Shown: in pieces, positions 44,228 to 53,264 of the stretch | Layout: each line of letters begins with the position of its first letter | Position numbering within the stretch: the first letter of the stretch is position 1 | Assembly (NCBI GenBank): GCA_963736055.1 | Contig: CAVTNM010000001.1 | Location: 310,001 to 374,000, forward strand | Reading direction: 5' to 3' | DNA from: AC-32 sp963736055 | GTDB lineage: Bacteria; Actinomycetota; Thermoleophilia; Gaiellales; Gaiellaceae | DNA length: 64,000 bases | The notes under the pieces: generated by a model | Told to the model about the DNA's origin: nothing | Database searches by the model: none | Seen by the model: only the letters and a program-made list of their open reading frames with translations | Made by a program: the position numbers and the translations under genes

Positions 44228-45717
44228 GCGCTCAGGCGAGAAGCAAGCTCGACGATTAGTCGCACGCCGTAACCGGTGCCGCCGCGCTGAGTCAGGTAGT
44301 CGCCGCGGGAGCGTTCGAAGAAGGCGGGGCCGGCGATGTCGGCATGAGCCCACGGGCCTTCGCCGGCGAACTCCTGGAGGAACTCCGCCGCGAGCACCGC
44401 GCCGGCCTGGCGCAGGTCGGAGGAGTTCTTCAGGTCGGCGAAGACCGAGTCGACGTAGCGTCGGTATCGCGGATGCATGGGGAACGGCCAGGCGTGGTCG
44501 CCGCTCGCCTCGCCCGCGGCCACGATCTCGTCCCGCCAGTCGTCCTCGTTGGCGAAGATCCCGGCGTAGAGATCGCCGAGCGCGACCTCCATCGCGCCCG
44601 TGAGCGTGGCCAGGTCGAGGATGTGCGTGGCGCCGTTCTGGCGCGCGTACCAGAGCGCGTCGGCGAGCACGAGCCGGCCCTCGGCGTCGGTGTTTGTGAC
44701 CTCGATCGTCTTGCCGTTCGCCGCGGTGAGGATGTCTCCCGGCCGGTAGGCGTGACCGCCCGGCATGTTCTCGCAGGCCGCCGCGACGGTCAGCACGCGG
44801 ATCGGCAGCCCGAGGTCGGCGATCGCGCCGGTCGCCTCGATGACGGCCGCGCCGCCCGCCATGTCGCCTTTCATGTCCTCCATGTGGAGGGACGGCTTGA
44901 GCGAGATGCCCCCGGTGTCGAAGGTGATCGCCTTGCCGACGAGCCCGAGCACGAAGTCCGGCTTGGCCGGGCTCGGCGGCTCGTAGCGCAGCACGACCAG
45001 GCGCGGCGGATTGTGGCTCGCGTTTGCGACGGCGGCGAAGGCGCCCATTCCCTGCTCGCGGATCTCGTCCGGCCCGAGAGCGTCGGCCTCCACGTGCTCC
45101 TGCGTGGAGGCGATCTCGGATGCGCGGGCCGCCAGCCGCTCCGGCGTCGCCTCGTTCGGGGGGCTGTTGACGAGGTCGCGGGCGCGGTTCGTCCACTCCG
45201 CGATCAGCAGCGCGCGCTCCGCCGCCTCGGCCACGCCGTCGCCGTCGGTACAGAGGACGAGCGTCTCCAGCTTGGAGCGGTGCTCGTCGTCGTGCTTCCA
45301 GCGCGCCGGATCGTAGGCGCCGAGGAGCGTGCCCTCGACGAGGGCGCGCGCCTGCTCGGGCGCGGACATCGGCAGCGACTCGTCGAGGACCCACGCGATG
45401 CTGGTTGCGAACTCGCCGGCCTGCCTGGCGACGACTGCGGCCGCCGTGCGAAGCGCATCGGCGTCCACGCGCTCCGCCTTCCCGACGCCGACGGCGGCGA
45501 CGCGGCCCGATGTGAGCTTCTCGTCGACGTGGACGACGCGCGAGTGACCGAGCTCGCTGCGCAGCTCGCCGTCGGCGACCAGCTGCGCCAGGAGCCCGTC
45601 AAGGCTCGAGTCGAGTGAAGCGGCCGCCGCGGACAGACCGTTCTGCCCCGCGAGCGGAACGGCGATGACGTCAGCTTCCGCCTGCTCCGGCGTCACCGCC
45701 TGGACATCGACAAGCAT
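44224..45717 (-). CDS. pepA: Leucyl aminopeptidase (M17)
   Basis: A 497-residue M17 cytosolic aminopeptidase, a two-zinc hexamer that removes N-terminal residues from peptides. The active-site features are the Lys in GLVGKAITFDTGGISLKP near 245, DMKGDMAGGAAV, and the signature NTDAEGRLVLADAL near 327. The N-terminal domain is the usual variable macro-like region. Length is normal. It is the first gene of a two-gene operon with the acyl-CoA dehydrogenase, whose start it overlaps. Confidence 0.95.
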   Translation of the reverse strand: MLVDVQAVTPEQAEADVIAVPLAGQNGLSAAAASLDSSLDGLLAQLVADGELRSELGHSRVVHVDEKLTSGRVAAVGVGKAERVDADALRTAAAVVARQAGEFATSIAWVLDESLPMSAPEQARALVEGTLLGAYDPARWKHDDEHRSKLETLVLCTDGDGVAEAAERALLIAEWTNRARDLVNSPPNEATPERLAARASEIASTQEHVEADALGPDEIREQGMGAFAAVANASHNPPRLVVLRYEPPSPAKPDFVLGLVGKAITFDTGGISLKPSLHMEDMKGDMAGGAAVIEATGAIADLGLPIRVLTVAAACENMPGGHAYRPGDILTAANGKTIEVTNTDAEGRLVLADALWYARQNGATHILDLATLTGAMEVALGDLYAGIFANEDDWRDEIVAAGEASGDHAWPFPMHPRYRRYVDSVFADLKNSSDLRQAGAVLAAEFLQEFAGEGPWAHADIAGPAFFERSRGDYLTQRGGTGYGVRLIVELASRLSA

Positions 45718-45760
45718 CGCGGCGCGATGCTAGCCGACCACCCTCGTAGCCTGCGGCCGC

Positions 45761-46057
45761 ATGAGGGGCCTTGACCTTCGCCCCGTTCCCGCCGATAACG
45801 AGTATGTGGCACGCGGCAGGCCTCTGCGGCACCTGCGTCCCGCTCGGTTCCGGCGCAGCCGGACTCGCGCGGACGTGGAGGACTTGGCCCTGCGGATTGC
45901 AGGGCTCGTCGTCGAGCGCCAGCAGCTCCGGGCCCGCGACGCCAGCCTCGCATCGCTGGAGCGGAACCGCATCCAGATCGCCCGGGCCCAGTGGGAGCTC
46001 GGACACGCGCTGATCGAGCGCCACCTGCCGCAGCCTGCGGCTCGCAGCGCCGCCTGA
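45761..46057 (+). CDS. Small hypothetical helical protein
   Basis: A 98-residue frame from ATG 45761 to TGA 46057. The first 35 residues are basic and irregular; the last 60 are helical and look like a real coiled-coil segment (DVEDLALRIAGLVVERQQLR, then a Gln/Arg-rich helix). It is divergent from pepA by 43 bases and ends two bases before the flavoprotein's stop on the other strand. No family is recognised. I accept it because it fits exactly between two genes and the C-terminal half has a sensible heptad pattern. Confidence 0.5.
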   Translation: MRGLDLRPVPADNEYVARGRPLRHLRPARFRRSRTRADVEDLALRIAGLVVERQQLRARDASLASLERNRIQIARAQWELGHALIERHLPQPAARSAA

Positions 46058-46059
46058 GG

Positions 46060-47268
46060 CTAGGGCGGCGGCCCGGCGCTGCGCTGCCCGGGAACCAGCT
46101 CGACCTCGATCGGCACCGCGCCTCGTCTGTGCCGCTGCTCGAGCGACTCGGAGAGACCAAGGTGTTCGGCAAGGAACGGCGCGAGGTGTCGTCCGACGAT
46201 CTTTGCGGGTGGCCACCAGAGCGGCTCGGTATCGACCAGCGAGCCGCCCTCCTCGTCGTCACCTCGCAGGAAGCGCGGCTCCATCCCCGTGAGCAGCAGT
46301 CCGCGCAAGACCGGCCGGAACGGCGCCGGCTCGAGCGCCGCTCCCGCGCGAGCCGCGATCGCCTCGGCGGCTGCGTCCGCCTGCTGTGCCGCGATGCCGC
46401 CCTGTTTGACCGGGAACGAGGTGAGGTCGCCCGCTGCGTAGACGTCGTCCTCACCCGTGACCGCGCCGTGTTCGTCCACTTCGACAAATCCGTGCATGTC
46501 CTGGTGAATTCCCCGCAGCGGGGGCCCCTCCAGCCATGGCAGCGCGACTACTCGGTCGGCGTCGATTCCGCCCGGAGGATCCAGCTCCAGGCTTCCGCCG
46601 AGGAAAGTCAGGGGCGTCGTCTCCAACCGCAGCTCGATGCCGCGCGCCTCGAGCAGCTCCGAGACCGCCTCCCCGATCGACGGCCCGAAGATGTCGAGCG
46701 GGCTCGCCTCCGGCGTGACGAGGGTGACCTTGACGCCGGTCGTCCCGCGGTCGACCAGGTAAGCGCGCGTAAGGAGCGCGAGCTCGTACAGCGGCATCGG
46801 CCAACTCGCTCCGGGCGGCAGCGCGAAGACGATGCTCTTGATCTCCCCGTGGACAGCGTCTTCCAGGATGCTCTGGAGCGCCCCGTCCTCCTTGGGTCCG
46901 GTGAACGTGACCGCACCGGGCACGGCCTCGACCGTTCGGGCACCGAGAGCGAGCAGCAACAGGTCGTATGGGAGGTGCCCACCGTCCGCCGTGGTCACCA
47001 GGTGCAGATCGGGATCGACCTCGGTGACGAGTCCGTGTCGGAGCTTCGCTCCAGCTGCTTCGGTCAGGCGCTGGAGTGGGAAGCTCCGGACCTCGCCGAC
47101 CCGAAAGGGCTCGGCGACCGCGAGCGGTCGGTAGACGAACTCCGTCTCGGGCGCAACGACCTCGACTCTGACGCGGTCTGCTGCCAGCGCATGGAGCGTG
47201 AGCGCCGCCTCGAGTGCTGCGATTCCGCCGCCGGCCAGGAGGACACGTATGGGTTCGTGGTTTGCCAT
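46060..47268 (-). CDS. FAD-dependent pyridine nucleotide-disulfide oxidoreductase (sulfide:quinone reductase/NDH-2 type)
   Basis: A 402-residue two-dinucleotide-binding-fold flavoprotein. The FAD motif is VLLAGGGIAALEAALTL near residue 9 and the second FAD segment DDVYAAGDLTSFPVKQGG near 286. The layout and the LPYDLLLLALGAR strand match the group that contains sulfide:quinone reductases and type II NADH dehydrogenases. The CxxC pair of true sulfide:quinone reductases is not visible. It probably passes electrons to quinone in the membrane. It is divergent from the MFS gene across 126 bases. Confidence 0.85.
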   Translation of the reverse strand: MANHEPIRVLLAGGGIAALEAALTLHALAADRVRVEVVAPETEFVYRPLAVAEPFRVGEVRSFPLQRLTEAAGAKLRHGLVTEVDPDLHLVTTADGGHLPYDLLLLALGARTVEAVPGAVTFTGPKEDGALQSILEDAVHGEIKSIVFALPPGASWPMPLYELALLTRAYLVDRGTTGVKVTLVTPEASPLDIFGPSIGEAVSELLEARGIELRLETTPLTFLGGSLELDPPGGIDADRVVALPWLEGPPLRGIHQDMHGFVEVDEHGAVTGEDDVYAAGDLTSFPVKQGGIAAQQADAAAEAIAARAGAALEPAPFRPVLRGLLLTGMEPRFLRGDDEEGGSLVDTEPLWWPPAKIVGRHLAPFLAEHLGLSESLEQRHRRGAVPIEVELVPGQRSAGPPP

Positions 47269-47394
47269 CGCGATTGGGTTCAGCTTAAGCCCGGGTACGG
47301 CACCCCGGCCATCGGCGCAGCCCCTGATTCGAATGCGGGATTACCGCACGTTCGGCCCGGCGGAAGGAGGCGCCGCCGCTTTAGGCTCCGAGTC

Positions 47395-48570
47395 ATGCGG
47401 GCAGAGCTCGACAGGCGTGCGATGGCCGCGCTGTCCGCAGGTCATTTCGCAACCGACTTCGCAAACGGCGCGCTGCCTGCGCTCCTGCCCTTCATGGTCG
47501 ACCGGTTCGAGCTCTCCTACGCTCTCGCGGGAACGGCGATGCTCGCCTCGGCGACCTCGTCGTCGTTGATCCAGCCCCTGTTCGGCCTCTGGTCGGATCG
47601 CCGAGGAGCGCTCTGGCTGCTTCCGACCGGCGTTGCGGTTGCCGGGATCGGCATCGCCCTCGCCGCAGCGGCGCCGGCTTACTGGCTCGTGCTGCTGCTC
47701 GTCGTCGTCTCCGGGCTGGGCGTCGCGGCCTTCCACCCCGAGGGATCGAAGTTCGCCGCCTACGCGAGCGGCAGGCGCCGGGCGAGCGGGATGAGCCTCT
47801 TCTCGCTCGGTGGCAACGTCGGCTACGCGCTGGGGCCGACCGCGACGACGCCGCTCGTGCTCGCGTTCGGCCTGACGGGCGGGCTCCTGCTGGCGCTGCC
47901 CTGCCTGGTCGTCGCGGCCATGCTCCTGCTGGTTGCGCCGTATCTGGGCAGCTTCGCTCCGAAGCCGGGGCGCCCCCGCGAGGCGGTCGGGCCGGATCGG
48001 CCGGGTGCGCTCGTGCTGCTGCTGGGGGTGATCGGCTTCCGGAGCGTGGCCTGGTTCGGGCTGATCACCTTCGTGCCGCTCTGGGAGGTCTCGCTCGGGA
48101 ACTCGGAGGCGCACGGAAGCCACCTGCTCTCCCTCATGCTGTTGACCGGCGGTCTGGGAACGCTTGCCGCCGGCCCGATCGCGGACCGCATCGGCAGGAG
48201 GCCGGTGGTGGTCGCGAGCATGCTCGCAACCGGGCCGCTGATCTTCGTCTACGTCCTGGCCGGCGGCATCGCGGGTGCCGTCGCACTGGCCCTCGTCGGT
48301 GTCTGCGTGATCAGCACGTTCGGGGTCACGATGGTGATGAGCCAGGAGTATCTGCCCAGCCGAATCGGGATGGCCTCGGGGCTCGCGATCGGCCTGTCCA
48401 TCGGCCTGGGCGGGATCGCCGCGGTCGGCCTGGGAGCGATCGCGGACTCGGTCGACCTGCGCTTCGCGATGCTCGCCGCGGCGGCAGCCCCGCTGGCCGG
48501 CCTGGTGCTCGCGCTGCTGCTTCCGTCCACCAGCTCGCGCGGCAGGCTCGAGCCGGAGCCGGTACTGTGA
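47395..48570 (+). CDS. MFS transporter related to fosmidomycin resistance protein
   Basis: A 391-residue major facilitator with twelve spans. It begins with a FATDFANGALPALLPFMVD helix typical of the Fsr/FosR group and has the loop LFGLWSDRRGALWLL and a second-half GPIADRIGRRPVVV loop carrying the MFS signature. It is presumably a drug or metabolite exporter; substrate unknown. The open frame runs far upstream over the flavoprotein's antisense strand, but ATG 47395 gives the family N-terminus. Confidence 0.9.
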   Translation: MRAELDRRAMAALSAGHFATDFANGALPALLPFMVDRFELSYALAGTAMLASATSSSLIQPLFGLWSDRRGALWLLPTGVAVAGIGIALAAAAPAYWLVLLLVVVSGLGVAAFHPEGSKFAAYASGRRRASGMSLFSLGGNVGYALGPTATTPLVLAFGLTGGLLLALPCLVVAAMLLLVAPYLGSFAPKPGRPREAVGPDRPGALVLLLGVIGFRSVAWFGLITFVPLWEVSLGNSEAHGSHLLSLMLLTGGLGTLAAGPIADRIGRRPVVVASMLATGPLIFVYVLAGGIAGAVALALVGVCVISTFGVTMVMSQEYLPSRIGMASGLAIGLSIGLGGIAAVGLGAIADSVDLRFAMLAAAAAPLAGLVLALLLPSTSSRGRLEPEPVL

Positions 48571-48614
48571 CGCGTCGTCGCAGTCGAAGCCAAACGCGGT
48601 AGGCTCGCGCAACG

Positions 48615-48923
48615 ATGCCGCAGAGCCCGAGAGAGTTCTTCGAAAGTCTTGAATCGCGAGTCGACCCGGCCAAGGCCGCGGGATTGAACGCGAGCTACCG
48701 CTTCGAGATCGACGGCGCCGGCACGTGGCACGTCGAGGTCGACGACGGCAGGGTCAGCGTCACCGAGAACGGGGGCGACGCGGACACGACGATCTCGACC
48801 TCGGCAGAAACGTTCACGAAGATCGCCAACGGCGAGCAGAACCCGACCTCGGCCTACATGTCCGGCAAGCTCAAGGTCAAGGGCGACATGGGCCAGGCGA
48901 TGAAGCTCCAGAAGCTGTTCTAG
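48615..48923 (+). CDS. SCP2 sterol-binding domain protein
   Basis: A 102-residue SCP2-fold protein with an N-terminal helix (REFFESLESRVDPAKAAGLN), then a five-stranded sheet with WHVEVDDGRVSV and a late GKLKVKGDMGQAMKLQKLF block, which is the family tail. SCP2 proteins bind fatty acyl-CoA or lipids in a hydrophobic tunnel. Its neighbours do not define the ligand, but acyl-CoA metabolism genes nearby are consistent. The start ATG 48615 is clear. Confidence 0.9.
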   Translation: MPQSPREFFESLESRVDPAKAAGLNASYRFEIDGAGTWHVEVDDGRVSVTENGGDADTTISTSAETFTKIANGEQNPTSAYMSGKLKVKGDMGQAMKLQKLF

Positions 48924-48964
48924 CGCGGGTGGCCACCAACATGGGTCGACCGGTCATTTCCGAC

Positions 48965-48990
48965 GGACACACGGGCAAGCCCGTGCGTCC
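48965..48990. terminator. Strong inverted repeat after the SCP2 gene
   Basis: GGACACACGGGC and GCCCGTGCGTCC pair with one mismatch (11 of 12) around AA. It sits 42 bases past the SCP2 stop and 34 bases before the next gene, a place where a transcript end is expected. There is no T-run, so Rho-independent termination is not certain; the compact dyad is similar in style to the one at 43049-43066. Confidence 0.5.
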
Positions 48991-49023
48991 TGACGGCGGC
49001 ACCGCGAGCGGCGCCTTCTGACA

Positions 49024-50038
49024 GTGAGATTGCTGGCGGTCGCGCTTCTCGCGTTGACCCTCGGCGGCTCGGCTGCGGGCTACGACGCCTACACAGGCGA
49101 CATCTACGTGGTGGCGGTCGCCGGCGGCGCGCGGCACGCGCTGACCGACGCGCCGGAGCAGGAGTACTTCCCCGCGCTCTCACCGGACGGCCGCCGGATC
49201 GCTTACGTCCGGGACGCCGAGCCCGACCCGCAGCTCTGGCTGATGAACGCGAACGGCAGCGGCCAGCACCAGCTGACCACCAGTCCCGGCGAGAAGCTGC
49301 GGCCGCTGTGGTCGCCGGACGGCCGCCGCATCGCCTTCATGGTGTGGAACCGAAGCCTGTGCGAGCCGGAGATCGTCCTCTGGTGCCCCTACACCGACAT
49401 CTGGACGATCAGGCCGGACGGGTCGGGCGAGCGCAGGCTGGCGCAGCGCGCCATGCAGCCGGCCTGGTCGCGCGACGGCAAGCGTCTCTCGTTCCAGGAC
49501 TTCGAGCCCTACACGCCGTCGACGCGCGAGGGCGCTCAGCGTCGCGCGCGGCGACGGCTCGGGAGCGCACGTGATCTTCCGCGGCGCGATGGAGCAGGCC
49601 TTCCGCTCGCCTCCCGCCTGGTCTCCTGACGGCAGGCGGATCGTCTTCGGCACGACCACGCCGGGCCTCGACCACCGCGTCCAGGTGGTGAACGCAAACG
49701 GCAGCGGCCGCCGGCGGCTGGCGGCCGGCCTCTACGCCGCCTGGTCGCCGGGCGGCAAGGCGTTCGCCGTCGAGCAGGACACCGGCGTGTTCGTGCGACC
49801 GCTCGCTCGCGGCCGTGCGCGGCGGGTCGGCGGGCGCGCCGGATTCGGGGGCAGCTGCCCGACGTGGTCCCGCGACGGCAAGCGTCTCGCGCTGCTCCTC
49901 AACGCGGAGCTGAGCGTGGTGCGCGCCGACGGCACCGGCCGGAAGCAGCTCGCCGGTGCGGCGCTGTGCCTGCTGAACATGTTCCCGTCGCCCCCGGTGT
50001 GGTCGCGCGACGGCAAGAGAATCTATTTCGCCGGCTAG
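49024..50038 (+). pseudogene. TolB-like beta-propeller (PD40) secreted protein with one frameshift
   Basis: The first frame (GTG 49024) has a signal peptide LLAVALLALTLGGSAAG and two PD40 blades (FPALSPDGRRIAYVRD, PLWSPDGRRIAFMVW). Near 49531 the family sequence passes to the next frame (ALSVARGDGSGAHVIFRGA) and runs to 50038 with further blades such as PPAWSPDGRRIVFG and PTWSRDGKRLALLL. The total length is a multiple of three plus one, pointing to a single extra G in GAGGGC. Apart from that the 338-residue protein is coherent. Periplasmic propellers bind other proteins or act as scaffolds; no partner is visible. Confidence 0.75.
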
Positions 50039-51652
50039 CTACTCCTCGAGCTCGACGAGGAGCTGTCCCCCCGTGACCCGGTCTCCTTCCGTAGCGTGGA
50101 CCGCCCGGACGACCGCCTCGTAGGGCGAGACCAGGGGCGTCTCCATCTTCATCGCCTCCAGCACAAGCAGCGGCTGGCGCGGCTGGACCTGGTCGCCCTC
50201 TCGAACGAGCACGCGGATCACCGTTCCGGGCATCGGCGCGATCAGCGCGCTCTGCTCCGCGCCGCCGCCCCCCTCGTGCGCGGCAGTATCCGCATCCGGC
50301 GGTGCCGTCGGCGGCGGGGCTGTGAGGTTGAGGCGAAAGCCGCCGGTCCAGACGGCGTCGGCCAGGTGAGCCGGCGGCGCGGAGAGCGGCGGGTACTCCG
50401 TCAGGAACGCGGTCGTCGTCCGGCCGGCCCGCAGCGCCGGATGCGCGACCAGCCAGCGTAGGAAGGGGAGGTTCGTGACCACCCCGTCGACGTCGGTCTC
50501 GGCCAGCGCGGCGGCGAGCCGGTCGAGCGCCTCCTCGCGCGTCCCACCGTGGGCGATCAGCTTCGCGATCAGCGGGTCGTACACGGTGCCGATCTCGTCG
50601 CCGGCTTCCACACCCGCGTCCACGCGGACGCCCGACGGAAGCCGCAGCCGCTCGACGACGCCGGCCTGCGGGAGGAACGTGCGCGGGTCCTCCGCGTACA
50701 GCCGAACCTCGACCGCGTGCCCGACGAGGCGCGGCTCGGCTCGCAGCGGCTCGCCCTGCGCGATTCGAAGTTGCTCCTGGACGAGGTCGGCGCCGGTCAC
50801 GAGCTCCGTCACCGGGTGCTCCACCTGGATGCGCCCGTTGAGCTCCAGGAACCAGAAGTCGCGGCCGTCGAGCATGAACTCAGCGGTCCCCGCGCTCCGG
50901 TAGCCGATCGCGGTGGCAAATGCGACCGCCGCCTCGCTCATCCGCGCCCGCAGCTCGGGGTCGAGGGCAGGGGAGGGCGCCTCCTCCAGCACCTTCTGGT
51001 GGCGCCGCTGTATCGAGCACTCGCGCTCGCCGAGCGCGACGACGTCGCCGTGGGCGTCGCCGAGCAGCTGGATCTCGACGTGCCGCGGCCGCTCGACGTA
51101 GCGCTCGCAGAAGACACGATCGTCGCCGAACGCGGCCTGCGCTTCTCTCCGAGCGGCGGCCAGAGCCTCGTCCAGCTCTCCTCTCTCGCGCACGACCCGC
51201 ATTCCGCGCCCGCCGCCGCCTGCAGCGGCCTTGATCATCAGCGGGAATCCCACCTCGTCGGGCTCGCCCTCGGGCACGACAGGCACGCCGGCCTCCCGCG
51301 CGATCCGCTTCGCCTCGAGCTTGTCCCCGCCGGCGCGCAGCGCGGCCGGAGAAGGGCCGACCCACGTGAGCCCCGCCTCCTCGACCGCCGCCGCGAACTC
51401 CGGGCTCTCGGCGAGGAAGCCGTAGCCGGGGTGGATCGCGTCGGCTCCGGTCTCCCGCGCGGCCCGCAGGTGCTCGTCCGGATCGAGGTACGACGAGATC
51501 TCGACCGCCTCGCCGGCCGCCCGCTTGTGCTCCAGTGCACGATCGTCCGCGGCTGCCACCGCCACCGTCGCGATCCCGAGCTCCCGGCAGGCGCGGAAGA
51601 CCCGCAGCGCGATCTCGCCCCGGTTGGCTACGAGGAGCTTCTCGATGCCCAC
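50039..51652 (-). CDS. mccA: Acyl-CoA carboxylase biotin carboxylase/carrier subunit (methylcrotonyl-CoA carboxylase alpha)
   Basis: A 537-residue fusion of biotin carboxylase and biotin carrier. It opens EKLLVANRGEIALRVFRACR; the ATP-grasp glycine loop is AAAGGGGRGMRVV, CSIQRRHQKVLEEAPSP follows, then ELNGRIQVEHPVTE. The carrier domain (about 467-537) has the biotinylated Lys in EAMKME. Between them is only a 45-residue Pro/Ala linker, where typical MCC alpha has a BT domain of over 100 residues that contacts beta. With liuC and mccB nearby the substrate is probably 3-methylcrotonyl-CoA, though acetyl- or propionyl-CoA cannot be excluded. GTG 51652 lies inside the liuC 3' end. Confidence 0.9.
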   Translation of the reverse strand: MGIEKLLVANRGEIALRVFRACRELGIATVAVAAADDRALEHKRAAGEAVEISSYLDPDEHLRAARETGADAIHPGYGFLAESPEFAAAVEEAGLTWVGPSPAALRAGGDKLEAKRIAREAGVPVVPEGEPDEVGFPLMIKAAAGGGGRGMRVVRERGELDEALAAARREAQAAFGDDRVFCERYVERPRHVEIQLLGDAHGDVVALGERECSIQRRHQKVLEEAPSPALDPELRARMSEAAVAFATAIGYRSAGTAEFMLDGRDFWFLELNGRIQVEHPVTELVTGADLVQEQLRIAQGEPLRAEPRLVGHAVEVRLYAEDPRTFLPQAGVVERLRLPSGVRVDAGVEAGDEIGTVYDPLIAKLIAHGGTREEALDRLAAALAETDVDGVVTNLPFLRWLVAHPALRAGRTTTAFLTEYPPLSAPPAHLADAVWTGGFRLNLTAPPPTAPPDADTAAHEGGGGAEQSALIAPMPGTVIRVLVREGDQVQPRQPLLVLEAMKMETPLVSPYEAVVRAVHATEGDRVTGGQLLVELEE

Positions 51653-52386
51653 GAGGGGTTGCGCTTCTCGAGGAATGCCCGCAGGCCCTCCTGGCCCTCG
51701 TCGGCCGTCCTGCGCTGGGCGATCCGCCGCTCGGTGCCGAGCCCGTCCGGCCGCTCGAGCACGAGCTTCTTCGCATGCCGCGCGGCCTCCGGCCCCGCCG
51801 TGCGCAGCTCTGCGACTACGCCTTCGACGGCGGCGTCGAGATCCTCGGCGATCTCGTGCACGAGGCCGATCCGCAGAGCCGTGGCTGCGTCGAACCGCTC
51901 TCCCGTGACGAAGTAGCGGCGCGCCGCGCTGGGGCCGATCTTGGCCAGTGCGAACGGCGAGATGACGGCCGGGATGATCCCGAGCTTCACCTCCGAGAAG
52001 GCGAACCTGACGTCGGGCGCCGAGACGGCGATGTCCGCGCATGCGACGAGCCCACAGCCTCCCCCGAGCGCGTGACCCTGAACACGTGCCACCACCGGCG
52101 CAGGGCACGAGTCGATGGTGTCGAGCATCATCCGCAGGCGGCGCGCGTCGGCGACGTTCTCCTCGTAGCTCAACTCGACCGAGCTGCGCATCCACTCGAC
52201 GTCGGCACCCGCGGAGAAGCTCTTGCCTTCGCCCGCGAGCACAACCGCGCGCACGTCGTCGCCGACGTTCGCGAAGGCTTCCGTCAGCTCCTGGATCAGA
52301 GCTGCGTCGAACGCGTTGCGCTGCTCCGGCCGCGACATCGTCACGCGGAGGAGATCGCCGGCCTGCTCCACGCGCAGCGCTTCCAT
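51628..52386 (-). CDS. liuC: Enoyl-CoA hydratase/isomerase, methylglutaconyl-CoA hydratase-like
   Basis: A 252-residue crotonase. The oxyanion-hole motifs are AGEGKSFSAGADVEWM and HALGGGCGLVACADIA; FSEVKLGIIPAVISPF carries one catalytic Glu and this wording, plus RRYFVTGERFDAATA, is typical of bacterial methylglutaconyl-CoA hydratases (LiuC). It would hydrate 3-methylglutaconyl-CoA, the product of MCC. Its 3' end overlaps the mccA start by 25 bases, so they are coupled. The specificity is supported by both motif and neighbours. Confidence 0.88.
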   Translation of the reverse strand: MEALRVEQAGDLLRVTMSRPEQRNAFDAALIQELTEAFANVGDDVRAVVLAGEGKSFSAGADVEWMRSSVELSYEENVADARRLRMMLDTIDSCPAPVVARVQGHALGGGCGLVACADIAVSAPDVRFAFSEVKLGIIPAVISPFALAKIGPSAARRYFVTGERFDAATALRIGLVHEIAEDLDAAVEGVVAELRTAGPEAARHAKKLVLERPDGLGTERRIAQRRTADEGQEGLRAFLEKRNPSWASRSSS

Positions 52387-52436
52387 CCCCGGCGAATCCT
52401 AAGGCGTCGCTTGCGACGCCGATCTAAAGTTGACGG

Positions 52437-53264
52437 ATGCTGCGCGGAGCGCTCGCGGCGGCCGTCACGCCTCTCCGCGACGACGGCGCCGCCCTGGACG
52501 AGGGGGCTTTCGGCCCCTACCTCGACTTTCTGGCCGCGGCCGGGCTCGACGGGATCCTCGCTCTCGGCACGACCGGCGAGGGGATCCTGCTCTCTGCCGC
52601 GGAGCGGCGGCGGGCCACCGAGCTCTTCCTCGACGGGCCCCTGCCGGTGATCGCGCACTGCGGCGCGCAGACCACGGCGGAGACGACCGCCCTCGCCGGG
52701 CACGCGGCGGAGGCGGGAGCCGCCGGCGCGGCTGTCATCTCGCCGCCCTACTACGCGCTCGACGACCAGGCGCTGCTGGCGCACCTCGCCGCCGCCGCCC
52801 ACGCCTGCGCCCCGCTGCCCTTCTACGTCTACGAGTTCCAGGCTCGGAGCGGCTACGCGGTCCCGGTGTCCGTGCTCGAGCAGCTGCGCGAGGAGGCGCC
52901 GAACCTCGCGGGCCTCAAGGTCTCCGACCGGCCCTTCGAGGCGGTCGAGCCTTACCTGCTCGAAGGGCTCGACGTGTTCGTCGGCGCAGAGGATCTCGTC
53001 CTGGCCGGGCTGGAGCGAGGCGCAGCCGGCGCCGTCTCCGGCCTTGCGTCCGTCTTCCCGGAACGCGTGGTCGCGCTCGTGCGCGATCGCGCCGGTGACG
53101 TCTCGGAGCTGCGGCGCACGCTCGACCGCTACCCGTTCCAGGCCGCGGCGAAGTTCGTCCTCGGCCGGCGCGGCGTGCCAGTGCGGGAAGACGTCCGTCG
53201 GCCGCTGCGGCGCCTGGCTGACGACGAGAAGCGCGAGCTGGACGCATGGCTCGAATCGTCGTAG
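52437..53264 (+). CDS. Dihydrodipicolinate synthase (DapA) family lyase
   Basis: A 275-residue class I aldolase. The family landmarks are ALGTTGEGILLSAAER near residue 43, ISPPYY near 101, FYVYEF near 128 (active Tyr) and the Schiff-base Lys in AGLKVSD near 160. It is shorter than DapA (about 290) and lies in an operon with an amino-acid oxidase-like FAD protein, so a catabolic aldolase or deaminase (for example a hydroxyproline-pathway deaminase) is likelier than lysine biosynthesis. Its last 19 bases overlap the next gene. It is divergent from liuC by 50 bases. Confidence 0.85.
   Translation: MLRGALAAAVTPLRDDGAALDEGAFGPYLDFLAAAGLDGILALGTTGEGILLSAAERRRATELFLDGPLPVIAHCGAQTTAETTALAGHAAEAGAAGAAVISPPYYALDDQALLAHLAAAAHACAPLPFYVYEFQARSGYAVPVSVLEQLREEAPNLAGLKVSDRPFEAVEPYLLEGLDVFVGAEDLVLAGLERGAAGAVSGLASVFPERVVALVRDRAGDVSELRRTLDRYPFQAAAKFVLGRRGVPVREDVRRPLRRLADDEKRELDAWLESS

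Noticed and set aside
47341..48612. 423-codon frame antisense to the Fsr-like MFS gene
   Set aside because: Composition is Arg/Asp/Gln-rich nonsense opposite a clear transporter.
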